Source: Anisus vortex (Eukaryota; Mollusca; Gastropoda; Planorbidae). Taken from it: a stretch of DNA of 64,000 bases. The DNA lies in contig OX421503.1 of the NCBI GenBank assembly GCA_949126835.1, forward strand, positions 3,429,001-3,493,000, read 5' to 3'. Below, piece after piece: positions 1-11,500 of the stretch. Each line of letters opens with the position of its first letter. Within the stretch, counting starts at the first letter, position 1. Made by a program: the position numbers and the translations under genes. A model generated the notes under the pieces. The model made no database searches. It saw only the letters and a list, made by a program, of their open reading frames with translations, and was not told the DNA's origin.

Positions 1-1824
1 TCTACAATTTGTTGTAGGTAATGCTGAGTTTGTAAACAGAAGCCTGAGACGCATGCTGAAAATTTCGATGGCCAGAAACACTGTAATGCGTCAACCTATG
101 GGAAAAGACCAGACAAATACCCATCGACAACAGCATCAAAAGCCATAGATGGAAGTGAATTGGTCACACTTTAAGATGGAAGTGGATTGGACACACTTTA
201 AGATGGGAGTGGATTGGACACACTTTAAGATGGAAGTGGATTGGACACACTTTAAGATGGAAGTGGATTGGACACACTTTAAAATGGGAGTGGATTGGAC
301 ACACTTTAAGATGGGAGTGGATTGGACACACTTTAAGATGGGAGTGGATTGGACACACTTTAAGATGGGAGTGGATTGGACACACTTTAAGATGGGAGTC
401 GATTGGACACACTTTAAAATGGGAGTGGATTGGACACACTTTAAGATGGGAGTGGATTGGACACACTTTAAGATAGGAGTGGATTGGACACACTTTAAGA
501 TGGGTGTGGATTGGACACACTTTAAGATGGGAGTGGATTGGACACACTTAAAGATGGGTGTGGATTGGACACACTTTAAGATGGAAGTGGATTGGACACA
601 CTTTAAGATGGGAGTGGATTGGACACACTTTAAGATGGGAGTGGATTGGACACACTTAAAGATGGGTGTGGATTGGACACACTTTAAGATGGGAGTGGAT
701 TGGACACACTTTAAGATGGGAGTGGATTGGACACACTTTAAGATGGGTGTGGATTGGACAGACTTTACGATGGGAGTGGATTGGACACACTTTAAGATGG
801 GAGTGGATTGGACACACTTAAAGATGGGTGTGGATTGGACACACTTTAAGATGGAAGTGGATTGGACACACTTTAAGATGGAAGTGGATTGGACACACTT
901 TAAGATGGAAGTGGATTGGACACACTTTAAGATGGAAGTGGATTGGACACACTTTAAGATGGAAGTGAATTGGACACACTTTAAGATGGGAGTGGATTGG
1001 ACACACTTTAAGATGGGAGTGGATTGGACACACTTTAAGATGGGAGTGGATTGGACGCACTTTCAGAAGGGAGTAGATTGGACACACTTTGAGATGGGAT
1101 TGAATTGGACACACTTTAAGATGGGAGTGGATTGGACACAATTTAAGATGGAAGTGGATTGGACACACTTTAAGATGGGTGTGGATTGGACACACTTTAA
1201 GATGGGAGTGGATTGGACACACTTTAAGATGGGAGTCGATTGGACACACTTTAAGATGGGAGTGGATTGGACACACTTTAAGATGGGTGTGGATTGGACA
1301 CACTTTAAGATGGGAGTGGATTGGACACACTTTAAGATGGGTGTGGATTGGACACACTTAAAGATGGGTGTGGATTGGACACACTTTAAGATGGGAGTGG
1401 ATTGGACACACTTTAAGATGGGAGTGGATTGGACACACTTTAAGATGGGAGTGGATTGGACACACTTTAAGATGGGTGTGGATTGGACACACTTTAAGAT
1501 GGGAGTGGATTGGACACACTTTAAGATGGGAGTGGATTGGACACACTTTAAAATGGGAGTGGATTGGACACAATTTAAGATGGGAGTGGATTGGACACAC
1601 TTTAAGAAGACCAGAAGGCAGTGTGGCTAGACACGGAACTTGACTGGAATCCCCAGGGCAAAAAGAAAGTAGGCAGACCCAGGCAGACATGGAGGAAGTC
1701 AGTCGTAGGCGAGGCAAAGGCTGTTGGCCTCACATGGACACAAATAAAGGGAGCCTCCCAAGACCGAGACCGATGGAAAAGTGTAGTTGCGGCCCTATGC
1801 TCCTATGGGGATATACAGGATTAA
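1..1824 (+). mobile_element. RTE-type LINE reverse transcriptase 3' end, interrupted by a minisatellite
   Basis: Conceptual translation of 1-175 gives a decayed LINE C-terminus: FVNRSLRRMLKI, then after frameshifts NLWEKTRQIPIDNSIK and RWK*IGHTLR. After the tandem array the same protein resumes as LRRPEGS...WNPQGKKKVGRPRQTW...DRDRWKSVVAALCS and stops at 1822-1824. This layout (NRCLRRIL, ELW..TNQ.PI...IKRR.WRWIGHTLR, WNPQGKRK.GRP..TWRR, VAALCS) is the usual C-terminal region after the catalytic core of endonuclease-reverse transcriptase LINEs. The copy is broken by frameshifts and a TGA in place of the conserved Trp codon. The window starts inside it, so its 5' extent is unknown. A short AAGTC-like tail follows the stop. 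Confidence 0.85.
149..1606 (+). repeat. 27-bp minisatellite, about 54 copies, derived from LINE coding sequence
   Basis: A 27-bp unit is repeated about 54 times with few substitutions. Because 27 is divisible by 3 the array is open in more than one frame: MGVDWTHFK in one, WEWIGHTLR in another, CPIHSHLKV on the minus strand. Only WEWIGHTLR makes sense, because it is the WRWIGHTLR motif of the flanking LINE protein and joins in frame to LRRPEGS at the right edge. The long open frame of 493 codons starting at 149 is therefore a by-product of the period and not a gene. Unit variants (Glu/Gly at position 2, Phe/Leu at position 8) recur in blocks, which suggests later segmental amplification. Confidence 0.93.
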
Positions 1825-2094
1825 GTCAAGTAAGTCAATGCTGAGTTAGGGTGAGGCAGAACAAATAACAGTTTTAACAGTTATTCTAACGAGTTCTTGG
1901 GCAAGTTATTGAAAGAACGAGGCAAGGGCAATAATCAATACAATTACAGTGACTTCATTCCTGTGCAGAACACAATTTTTTACATTAAACGTATCTTACG
2001 TCACTGTAATATCATATATGTAGTAAATATATGTATTATATATATTGACTATATTATCTATGCGTATGATATAGGTATATTATAAATGTTGTTA
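1825..2094. other. A+T-rich spacer, nothing recognised
   Basis: Low-complexity A+T-rich sequence with short TATA-like runs. No convincing exon or repeat family is visible. Confidence 0.5.
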
Positions 2095-2285
2095 CGTCGG
2101 ATCTTCTGTTGTCTGAGACAAGAAAGTCATTTAGAAAGAGCTTAAAGACCTTTCTCTTATGCTAGTGGTTGTGTGCCTTACATACCAATAGAACGGCCAC
2201 TGCAATGTATTCCGCGCACTAATCATGCTAAATACATTTGCATGAATGCGTGCAATATAAATAACAATATTATTACTAATTTAAG
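2095..2285 (+). mobile_element. LINE 3'-end fragment
   Basis: The frame reading SFRKSLKTFLLC and a stop matches the extreme C-terminus of CR1/jockey-like LINE proteins (FK..LKTFLF). It is followed by a short 3' UTR containing CCACTGCAATGTATTCCGCGC. The same 3' UTR motif occurs inverted at 63870-63930, so both are copies of one dispersed family. Confidence 0.55.
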
Positions 2286-2949
2286 GCATTAATTACGTTG
2301 GAGTAACAACAGGGACATTCCTAAAGTAATATTTCTTTACGATGCTCAACTAGTGATATCAACGATGCTCCCGATACTCCTTAATCAGTTTATAAATGAA
2401 AGACAATAGTATATCAGGTATTCATTTTTGGTTGGTATATGATAGTTTTAAAACAAGTAATACACTCTCCGTGATTTATTACTTTTCGAACAAGATCTGC
2501 TAACTATAACTAGTATAACACGCCTTAATATGTAAACAGCGTTACAGCTATGAACTAGAAAAATTGTATTGATCTATAAAGTATGAAAGTGGGCTGAAGT
2601 TTACATCGACGCTTATGGTATCGTGTTTATCTGTTTTAATATGATATTGATTGGCATCAAACAGATGGAAGAACGTTGTTTCTTTCATAATGTTGTCCTT
2701 GAAATTTCTATATGACGCATTATTGAGTTGTTATAGATACATGCGGAAGCTGTTTCTGATTACAGCAGATTGAAGTTAGTTTGTATATATGACGAATCAA
2801 AGCATGTAAGAACATATTAAATGGCAAATCATTAGTAAATTATCCTAGATAGAGCTTTAGATGCTAAGTGATGGTGATTTGGTTTTACACATGTACCTTA
2901 AAGCTGGCGAAGTGTGTAAACCACCGATACGATCCCGTTAAGAGTACAG
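2286..2949. other. A+T-rich spacer, nothing recognised
   Basis: No open frame, splice-bounded exon or repeat family could be supported here. Confidence 0.5.
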
Positions 2950-3235
2950 CGATGGGCTATAAACATTGTGGAGCCAGGCTCGAGCCACTCAAACTCGGCG
3001 GGGAGGATGGAATATGCCGCACTATCCCGTCTCGCCAAGCCTGATGCATTATATAAAAGACATATAGTCTGGTATTTGTACAAGTGGGCGACAATGCAGG
3101 TTCACGAGCAATGCCGCACTCGTTTAGGGAATTTCGCAGGAGAGAGAAAAGGGTTAGTCCATGTGCCTTCTGAATGCGGCGTGCCTCAGATAGGATCTTG
3201 GTGTGCACCCCTCTCCATTGCATTCAATGGTACCA
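2950..3235 (+). mobile_element. G+C-richer dispersed repeat, copy 1
   Basis: This block is clearly richer in G+C than its surroundings. It aligns by eye end to end with the reverse complement of 11979-12265: GGAGGATGGAATATGCC, CGCCAAGCCTGATG, GCGACAATGCAGGTTCAC and CTTGGTGTGCACCCCTCTCC each have a counterpart in the same order. Copy 2 has a poly(A) tail, so the family is probably retroposed. No protein is recognised in either strand. Confidence 0.6.
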
Positions 3236-3757
3236 TTCAATGTAATGGCATAAGGAGTTCAATACATATCTTGTCTGGTGGGTAGGTATTTAATGTTTTG
3301 GGATATGTACAAACTATTGTTTTATTACGATTTCAGCACAAAACTTTAGGGATTCGATCCTTTAACGTTTCCCAAATGGAGTTTTCTGATTGTTTTAACA
3401 TTATGACCGACATTTCCATTAAAATAAATTTCATATGCTATTGTTTTCATCTAATCTGTATTTGTTAGACATGTTTAAGTTTTACGTTATGTGTGGTTCT
3501 TATCGCAACTAGAACAAACTTAAATGTCAAGCAAAGCTTAAATAGATGAAGCAATTGGGAAAAAATGTTTGGGTCATATTACTGCATTCATTTTAATGCA
3601 ATTTCGCTACAAAATATTTATAGTATTGTAGAAATAAACTAGAGTCGCTAGATTAAAGAGGAATAAAGATCAAAGTAGCCATAATATATAGCCTACAGAA
3701 TTTCACTCTAAATTATAAATGCAATACAACAGCAATCTATTACACGACTCAGATGGA
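3236..3757. other. A+T-rich spacer, nothing recognised
   Basis: No exon, repeat family or RNA gene could be supported. Confidence 0.45.
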
Positions 3758-4058
3758 CCAAAGACTATAATAAGATGGACCGCTTGGTCTATTTATAGAG
3801 CTTAATTGTTCTCTTTTTTCTGTGCGCAGCCAATAAGGTTGACTTAAATGACTTCTACGCTCCTACGATTGCATTAAATGTTTCCGCTGCATACAATTTT
3901 CGATTATAATTTTAATTTTCCATTGAGAAATTCATAGCTAATTACTAAACCGTAAGTCTAGAGGACGTAGTGCGAATGTAAATTCCGAAACTAAGTGTTT
4001 CAAGTTATCAAATAAAAGAAATATTTAAGCAAGCGGTCCATCCTATTATAGTCTATGG
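3758..4058 (+). mobile_element. Inverted-repeat MITE (family M1), 301 bp, copy 1
   Basis: The left end reads AAGACTATAATAAGATGGAC and CGCTTG. The right end is its reverse complement with few changes, ending in TATTATAGTCTATGG. The terminal inverted repeat is about 26 bp. The interior matches the copies at 26609-26902 (inverted) and 38942-39550, including GTGCGCAGCCAATAA, ACTTCTACGC and CATTGAGAAA. There is no coding capacity, as expected for a non-autonomous element. The target duplication is not clear, so the superfamily is undetermined. Confidence 0.8.
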
Positions 4059-4640
4059 CAATTTCATACGCAAAAACAATAAATGCACTTACATTATCTT
4101 TTTTTTTGGTGCGCAATCCAAGCACGGAATGGTTGTCTTAACAAACAGGGAAAAGCAAATTACCCGTACTATCACTAAAATCCAGACAAAAATGCCAGTC
4201 TCTGAGTAGGGCATCGTTATTCCTTGTATAGTAGGGGAGTTTGTAACATGTAAGTTATAGCTGTCATGACCATCTTAGTACCGGTTGTTTCAAAATGGTA
4301 ATGGTAAAACATGCCAGACGGGTCTTCTAACGGCTCTAATGTTAAACTATGTGTTTCATCAGCATTAATATCCACATTAAGCCTTGCTGAGGAACGCACC
4401 TCCTGGCGGTGCAAGGTGTGTGAGAGCGCTCAAGCTACAGAAGCCACCCTCACAGAAAGAAGTGAAGAGAAACGAACCAGGAGAAAGGCGAGGGGCAGAG
4501 AAAAAGGAGACTGCGACATCGTCCCTTGAGGATGGAAGGATGCCATATTATATAATATCCACACCTTCAGTAGCACTGACGTTGTTTATGGACATCCCCT
4601 AAGAGATATGTCAATCTCTGGACTCTCAATATAACCAACG
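4059..4640. other. Spacer with a G+C-richer patch, no gene recognised
   Basis: Positions 4300-4530 are somewhat G+C-richer and open for about 70 codons in two overlapping frames. The translations look like low-complexity charged sequence without a known domain, and no consistent splice sites were found. Confidence 0.4.
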
Positions 4641-4663
4641 AGAGGTTTAGATGTATCGCTACT

Positions 4664-4698
4664 ATACACACACACGCCATGTGTGTGTGTGTGTGTAG
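4664..4698. repeat. Self-complementary AC/GT dinucleotide hairpin
   Basis: An (AC)n run is followed within a few bases by a (GT)n run, giving a hairpin-forming inverted repeat. Confidence 0.8.
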
Positions 4699-4719
4699 CT
4701 GATAACAAGAGTCTCGCTG

Positions 4720-5064
4720 TTATTGTGACTGAGACCCGGTGTGTCACATACAGACATCGTTCGATCGTCTCTGGCAGATTTATGGCAGTGGATTTGTGAA
4801 TGGGTTATAAGTCGCAAAACGAGATATTAAACAGTGACATTTAGGCCTACACTGAATGAATCTAGTAGAAATACTTTGTTTGGTAATGACAAACTCATAA
4901 ATGGAAATATAGAAAGCAAATTATTATTTACTAACAAAAGTTATTTTATTGGAAGATTTAATGCTAACATAGTCCGATGCTAAAGCAAAAAGCTTTAATA
5001 TAACACTAGAGAAAAATGAAAGATTAAAACTTGAATCGTTTAAGAAACATAAAGACGCAGGGTT
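4720..5064. other. Spacer, nothing recognised
   Basis: Mixed sequence without a supportable gene or repeat. Confidence 0.4.
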
Positions 5065-5155
5065 CGATACTAGCGAAAATTCACAACTGACAATAGTAAC
5101 TCCAGTTAAATCAAACTTAAATAATTAAACCTAGAACTAGAATATAAACACTATA
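5065..5155 (+). mobile_element. LINE-A fragment, very short
   Basis: TACTAGCGAAAATTCACAAC followed by TGACAATAGTAACTCCAGTTAAATC parallels the stretch of the 33.3-34.1 kb LINE-A copy that encodes TSEYSQLTRVTPLVKS. Only about 90 bp is recognisable. Confidence 0.55.
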
Positions 5156-5654
5156 ATATTTTAATATGCCTTCGTCAAAAATCGTCATACATTAATTGTT
5201 CTAGTAAACGTGACAATGAATTTCGATTTGTAATTTTATTTTTTTAAACTTACACACAAATCTGGTAAATGATATCACTTCGACGCATGGCCAGGCCATT
5301 GATGTAAAACAAATTCCTCACATCCTTACAGTTCAGACGAAGTTGAGCTGTCTATACAAGCCACTAGATCTAACGACGACAGTCGATAGCAATTTTATTA
5401 TTTATCTGACACAACCAACATCTAGTTCATGAAAATAGGATATGCAACCAGATATTCGCAAAAGGTAATAGATAATGATTTTGTGTGTGTAAAGATAAAG
5501 CCTTTAAAAGGAGTTGCGTATAACCAAACATTTTTATACACTTTTAACGCAGATAATGATTTGTATAACATTTGGCTATTCAGATAATATAATATGTCTA
5601 AGTGAAAATGTAATAAAACAAGTAAATAAAATATATAATATTATTTGTATATCC
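5156..5654. other. A+T-rich spacer, nothing recognised
   Basis: No coding or repeat feature is supported. Confidence 0.4.
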
Positions 5655-5657
5655 TAT

Positions 5658-5718
5658 TAGGCAGCGCGTTCGACTGGCGACCCGAAGGTTATGGGTTCGA
5701 GTCCAGGTGGACTTATGC
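5658..5718 (+). mobile_element. tRNA-derived SINE head (SINE-A), truncated
   Basis: GCAGCGCGTTCGACTGGCG and GGGTTCGAGTCC (pol III B-box) match the tRNA-like head of the SINE-A copies at 24145, 53795 and elsewhere. The A-box side and the body are missing. Confidence 0.6.
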
Positions 5719-6285
5719 TGTTATAGATGCTAACTAATAAGTTATTAAGCAATTACTTACCAGAAAAATAAATATTTGATAGAACAAATGCCTTTTGAAA
5801 AAATAATTGATTTCCAATAAAACTAACTGATAAGATTCGCTAACGAGGGAGCAACAGAGCCATCGCTGGAGCACGCAGTGAGCATCACACCACAGTTTAA
5901 TTCAACTATTGATCTCATGATAAAATCTAATTTTATTTTTTGTACTAAAAAAAAACACAAGAAAAAATGATCTAAAACCATAGCTAATACCAAATTTGCA
6001 TTAAAAGGGAATTGATTGTAAGCACTGGTAGAATCGGATCGTTATCTGGGCCTTGGTCTATCTTAAAAGAACTTTGGTCTAGCTTTTTGTCTCTGTGACA
6101 AGATGTGGCGATGTTAAAGGATTGACTACAAAAATGAAAGTACATAAAATTGACATTGGATATTTACGTCATTTTTTGTTTTAAACGTTTTTGTAAAACA
6201 AACAATTGGAACTACTGTGTACAATAATTGTTTACTGAATATATAATTAGAATTAATGGATCGATTGTATTTGTATCTTTAAATC
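5719..6285. other. A+T-rich spacer, nothing recognised
   Basis: No feature is supported apart from homopolymer A runs near 5945. Confidence 0.4.
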
Positions 6286-6287
6286 AG

Positions 6288-6323
6288 TCTATATCTTTAT
6301 CTATCTATCTGTCTATCTAACTG

Positions 6324-6408
<85 letters not shown>

Positions 6409-6495
6409 ATATATATATATATCTAAATGTCTATTAATCAATCTATCTGTCTATCTATCTGTCTGTCAATCTATTTATCTATCTATCAATATATA
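6288..6495. repeat. (ATCT)n microsatellite
   Basis: A long tetranucleotide array, nearly pure between about 6320 and 6410, with variant TGTC and TCAA units and a short AT run at 6410-6422. Confidence 0.95.
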
Positions 6496-7468
6496 TGTTA
6501 GGCCCTATTGTGTTTTTTTAGTTGCAAACTAGGCAAGACTTTCTTTTTTCTAATTGATTACGTTGCTAGCAAAATTACCCGGGGGTACAATTAAGCCTAC
6601 ATTGAAGTTAGTAGAACCATAGCCAGACACTTTCTATTTTAAATATATTATATAGCTACCGTACATACACTTTTGCGAGTACAATATGTTTTATGCTTTA
6701 TTTGAACGAAAAATGCAAAGTACATAAGAATACATGACACATTAACCCGTGCATTGATAAAGCTATCAAAAGATTATTTCAAAATCCAGGAATGTTTATC
6801 AAAAGTTTACTTACAACTGTTACATGAACAGCAGAATGAAATGTTTCATAACATTAGGCTTATACTACATTGTGATGTATGAGGATGAGGTTAGAATTAA
6901 TTAACTCCCTTGTTTTGTTTAGTTGTGATTACCTCCCTTTGTAACTGGTGGTCACATTCTTTTGGTGACCATGGGTCACCCTCGTCCGTTTGGCATGAGC
7001 GAGAACGGGGCGAGTTTCCGGACAATGTGATGTATAGTGAGTAGAGACTGGTTAGGATGCTTCTAGTGTTCTTCGTAAATCGGGTTATTATGATTGACTT
7101 GTGCTGAGTTTCGATGTTATGTGTAATGTTGAATTAAAAGTTATGTTAATTTTTTTTCTTGCTGACATCGTTTCAAAATTACTTGGATGAAAGTTTGGGC
7201 GAGTGTTAAGGAGACTTCAATGGTACCAAAAACAAACATTGTGATAAACAGCTCATCATAGACAGCGAGACGTAAAAAACACCCTCAGACTGATATAAAC
7301 AAATTGAAGAAAACACTACACATTATAGCCCAGTAGTGTATGTTTATTCCAAGTGTAACACCAAAAGTAAATTAACTAAAGTAGGAATGAAAGAAAAAAA
7401 TTATAACACAGGAAATATCCTTTTTTTTTTAAGCAGTGAGATGAAAAGAGTAACATAATATAGGTCAT
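6496..7468. other. Spacer downstream of gene 1, nothing recognised
   Basis: Contains a G+C-richer patch at 6940-7030 and CATC/AATC microsatellite remnants near 7485-7530. No gene or known repeat could be assigned. Confidence 0.4.
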
Positions 7469-7474
7469 TTATTT
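7469..7474 (-). promoter_or_regulatory. Candidate polyadenylation signal of gene 1
   Basis: AATAAA on the minus strand, about 160 bp after the stop codon of the trypsin-fold gene. It is the nearest canonical hexamer seen. Confidence 0.4.
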
Positions 7475-7634
7475 TTCTTATTTGATCTATCCATCAATCT
7501 ACCAATCTATCTATCAATCTATCAATATTATATAATTTCACAAAGTTTTAAGTAACGTCAAACAATAATTCTTTGTTTATAGTCTAGACTTTTTTTTATG
7601 TCATTTTTGTGACAATATAAAATTAGTTTCAGGC

Positions 7635-8213
7635 CTATAATTCCCAAGTTTTAATGACGTCACCAGCGCCACTTTTGTTCGGCTCCCCTAGGGCAGGGTT
7701 GCCCCCTTCGCTGTGCACGTGGCTGTAGTAGGCGTACATGTGGCCCCTGTCGGAGCCCAGGATCCAGACCGGCGCCCCGCTGCTCCCTCTACAGGTAGCA
7801 GTAGAGTAGCTGTAGGTCGTCCACCTGAGGTTCTCCTCCGTCCTTTCAAACCTCTCCACGTTTCTCCACTTCCCGACCGTGACCATCTTGGCGCAGCCGT
7901 GAGGATGGGAAGCGATGACGGTCATATTGAGCCGCGGGTCGTGGCCAAACCCGTCCTGAATCTGCGCCCCCAGGCCGATCATAGGGTCCAGCGCGTCCTC
8001 GATCTTCTGGGCGAACTCCAGGTCGTGGGTGACGCACTCGAACTTGCACCAGTCGCCGTGGCAGTTGAAGTCGACCACTCGGAGACCCTCCAGGCTGATA
8101 GTGGAGCCTTTCAGTTCCTCGGCGTCGTAGAAGAACTCGGCTGTGGTCTTCTCGGCCTCCTGATCGTCAAACACAACGTGCCTGGCTGTCATTATCCACA
8201 CAGCCTTCCACTT
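7635..8213 (-). CDS. Gene 1 exon 6, protease domain
   Basis: Terminal exon after the acceptor TTGTTCTTCCTAG. It encodes the whole catalytic region of 192 residues and the stop. It is G+C-richer than the surrounding introns, as expected for coding sequence here. A long frame on the opposite strand (7713-8252) is a shadow of it. Confidence 0.85.
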   Translation of the reverse strand, partial: KWKAVWIMTARHVVFDDQEAEKTTAEFFYDAEELKGSTISLEGLRVVDFNCHGDWCKFECVTHDLEFAQKIEDALDPMIGLGAQIQDGFGHDPRLNMTVIASHPHGCAKMVTVGKWRNVERFERTEENLRWTTYSYSTATCRGSSGAPVWILGSDRGHMYAYYSHVHSEGGNPALGEPNKSGAGDVIKTWEL

Positions 8214-8506
8214 CTAGGAAGAACAACGAAATTTAAAAATGAGAACATTTAATTTTACAGAAACATTATTTCAAAGTTTTAATTTACCTCTAATATTCCT
8301 ATATGTAAGGGTTAACACAGGATATAAGAGAGAGGTAGGCCAGGTTTTTTTTAATAACTGGCCTCTGATAGTTAAATGGGAAAATGTATGCTACCTTTAA
8401 ATTATGAGAAGATAAGTTGATGGAATTCACTAAAATAACATATATATTTATCTCTCTCTCTCTGTGCATCTATCTAACTATCTATCTATCTATCTATCTA
8501 TCTATA

Positions 8507-8565
<59 letters not shown>

Positions 8566-11500
8566 TTAGGTATCACATAACGAGTATTATGGGAAAATAT
8601 TGCTATACTAGTGGTTATGCCCGTCAAAATGACGGAGAAACGATGATTACAATGTGTTTTGTTAAAAGAGAAAGACAAAAAATAACTTTAATAAAAACTG
8701 AAGTGAGAATGATTCTTTTGGTATTTAGTTTTTGTTCTTTCTTTATTGATAGCATTTCAAAGAGACATCATTCTGAAATGACGCTCAGTTTAGAATCTTA
8801 ACATACGGTGATTTGTAATAGGTCTACTTTTTTTTTTAAATTAACTAATTTTATTATTAAGCAATATTGTTTTGGAGGACATTTCCAATTTATACATTTA
8901 ACTTTTGGCCCGATTAGTCAAATGGCTTAGGCCTATAGAGGACAAACATATAAATACATAAATAAACAAACGTATAAACCAACTCACGGTAATTATGTAT
9001 ATTGATGATATTATGTGTCTATTGGGATTACGACTAGGATGTTACTATTTTTTAGATATAATTTTCGCCTATATCAGAATATGGCATACATAGTTAAAAC
9101 ATATTGTTAATAATAACTGATGTACTTATGTAACGTTCGAGTAGGCCCTACTTTTGTATTGCAAGAATATAAACATCGATCATATTTAGTCGTCTGCAGG
9201 TAATTTCAAAGCTGGTAAATATATTTATAGCGAAACTTTCCAGTTATTGTAGCTTGCTCCAAATAATTTATTGAACCATTGCGGGTATACCCATTTTCAC
9301 CTTGTACGTTAGATGTTTACTTTTATGTTTGGCGACTGTAATCAATGTCATCGCTCATATAATTTAGAAAATGGACTTGTTCATCACTGTTGAGATTAGT
9401 GGTCGGCATTCGAATGGCCATTTAAGTCTCTTCAACAAGAAATTTAGTGCTAGAGGAGAACTTTTAATCTGTTGGCACGCTGAATGAATTAGAAATCCTA
9501 CTTTGGCACACTATTATCGAAAAGTTGCCGACGCCTGGAATAGATCATTAGGCAAGATAGAAGATTATAACCCCAACTTATTACTTTCCTCTGCTACCTT
9601 TGTTGTCTGATAATCTGATAATCCAGGTAAAGTATCCAGACTTTCTTATGAAATATTTGAACCTTATATATTTAAGAGGAAAGGGCAACAGTTAGCCACT
9701 AAACCACCACAAATTGTGTCGTCTCTGAATGCCTGTGAGATACATTGTGTTGTACTTGAAGGGTGTAACTGGTAAGTTTAAATATCGTTAATTGAAAGGT
9801 ATTTTCGTTTTACCTTATGGGGTGACTTGGACTTTGTGCAGTCCGGGCATGGACAAGGAAGGTCATCGTCTTCATCATAGGTGTAAACATCTGTCACTTT
9901 ACCTGTCCCTGGAACGAGAAGACATTTGTATTAGTAACACCTCCCACCCTAAAAGAAGATCTGACGCAAGTGAGTTATTAACGGATCTGTCCAACATAAA
10001 TGTTTTTATGATCGACTGGAAATAAAGTGACTATTTCATTAACGTATCATATCGTAATTGCTACAGAAGCTACTTCTATAAAGAAGATTATTGCGTCCTA
10101 CGTTCATCCGTGGTCCGAGTCTAGTCTTGCATTTTTATTAATTTTTTAAATGAAATTAAGTTACTGGTTTTTTATTTTCCTGTTTTGTTCAGGCACCCCA
10201 TTCCATGCCCGAATGCCACTCGATAAGAAAGAGTACATAAATGCATTTATTCTCGCATTAGGGATGAGGAAAGTGCCTCTGTCCTCATGTTTATCTGAGC
10301 ATATCTAAAGTTTTGTTATCGGTTCTTCTGTCCTCTAGTGATTCTAGGTTTAGGGATTTCATTATTTGTGTTACTCTTGTCAGTTGTGAATATTCGCTAG
10401 TAACTAACAAATCATCGACAGACTAGATTATAAAATTACGGCCAGGGTCGGACTAAAGTGGCTCTTCGTTAACTACGCTTTCATTGAAAATTGAATTGTG
10501 TTTTTTTAATATTTAAATTATGTTTTAAAAATGTATTTAATATGCATTTCGTATTGTCTTTCTCGTAACTATATTAAATTATTTTTTTTACTTTAAAAAA
10601 CACTTTAATTTTTTTTTTTTTTAAATAAGTTATATTATGTGACTATTTATAATGCATATACAAAACAGAATGTGGTTCTCATTGACATGTTGTTTAACTA
10701 TCACTAACTTATTATAAACTTACTTTATCTTTATATCACAAACTCATAAAATGACTAAATCTTACGCTGACTCAATAAAAAACAACTTAAACAAAGCTGG
10801 ACATAAATCTTCTAACCAGTTCTGAACATAGCTGACCCGCGATAACGGTAGAAGGCATCTTCAGGGGTACGCTCGTCGCTGGTCACTTTAATGGTCAATT
10901 TGACGGTCAGAGCCGCCCACAACTGTATAAATCTAAAAATTTCCTCATTTCTGAAACAGACAGACGTAAAAAAAAGAAAATATTATTAATTGAAACTGGT
11001 ATTCAATGTGTAGTTTAAGAAGTCGAGATAGTCCTAAAAGCTTTGAAATAGAAATATTGTCAAACCACGATTTTTTCCTAGACGTGTGTTTTTTTCTTTG
11101 TTCATTGCATTTTTAGTAATGTTTTAATTGATGTTAAGTTATTTGTTTTTCTGGTTTGTTCAGGTAACCCTTTCCATGCACGAAAGCCACTCGGGAAAAA
11201 GATTACTTATATGCATTTGGTTCCCGCATAAGGGATAAGAAAAGGGTTTTATTAGCTTATTTATTGAGCTGACAAAAGACATCTAATTAAATCAGTTTTA
11301 TAGCGTTGTACGGGAAACAAGCTTTACTTACCCAATACAATAAAAATTGTTGAACTAAACAATATTGAAAAAAAAAAAAAAAGAACATTTAGTAAGCGTA
11401 ACATGTTAAATAGTGGGATACGTGTATAAAGGTCAGTTGACCGAGAAGTGAGAGACAGAGAGAAGTGTGTAAAGCTTAAATTTGGACTGTGTGATGTTAA

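Noticed and set aside
149..1606. CRISPR-like array
   Set aside because: Units are directly contiguous without unique spacers, and the genome is eukaryotic.
149..1630. 493-residue repetitive protein (MGVDWTHFK repeats)
   Set aside because: The frame is open only because the unit is 27 bp. The meaningful frame is the LINE frame WEWIGHTLR, and the flanks are LINE sequence.
2968..3285. 105-codon open frame
   Set aside because: It lies in a dispersed repeat whose second copy has no corresponding frame.
4217..4602. Overlapping frames in a G+C-richer patch
   Set aside because: No domain, no splice sites and no consistent frame.
5658..5718. Functional tRNA gene
   Set aside because: Only a B-box half is present, with no acceptor stem pairing. 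It matches SINE-A heads.
6860..7150. LTR-like segment (TGTGATG ... CTGACA) downstream of gene 1
   Set aside because: The termini look suggestive, but the flanking 5-mers do not match and no second copy was found.
7713..8252. 179-codon plus-strand frame opposite the protease exon
   Set aside because: Shadow of the minus-strand exon, which has catalytic motifs and matching splice phases.
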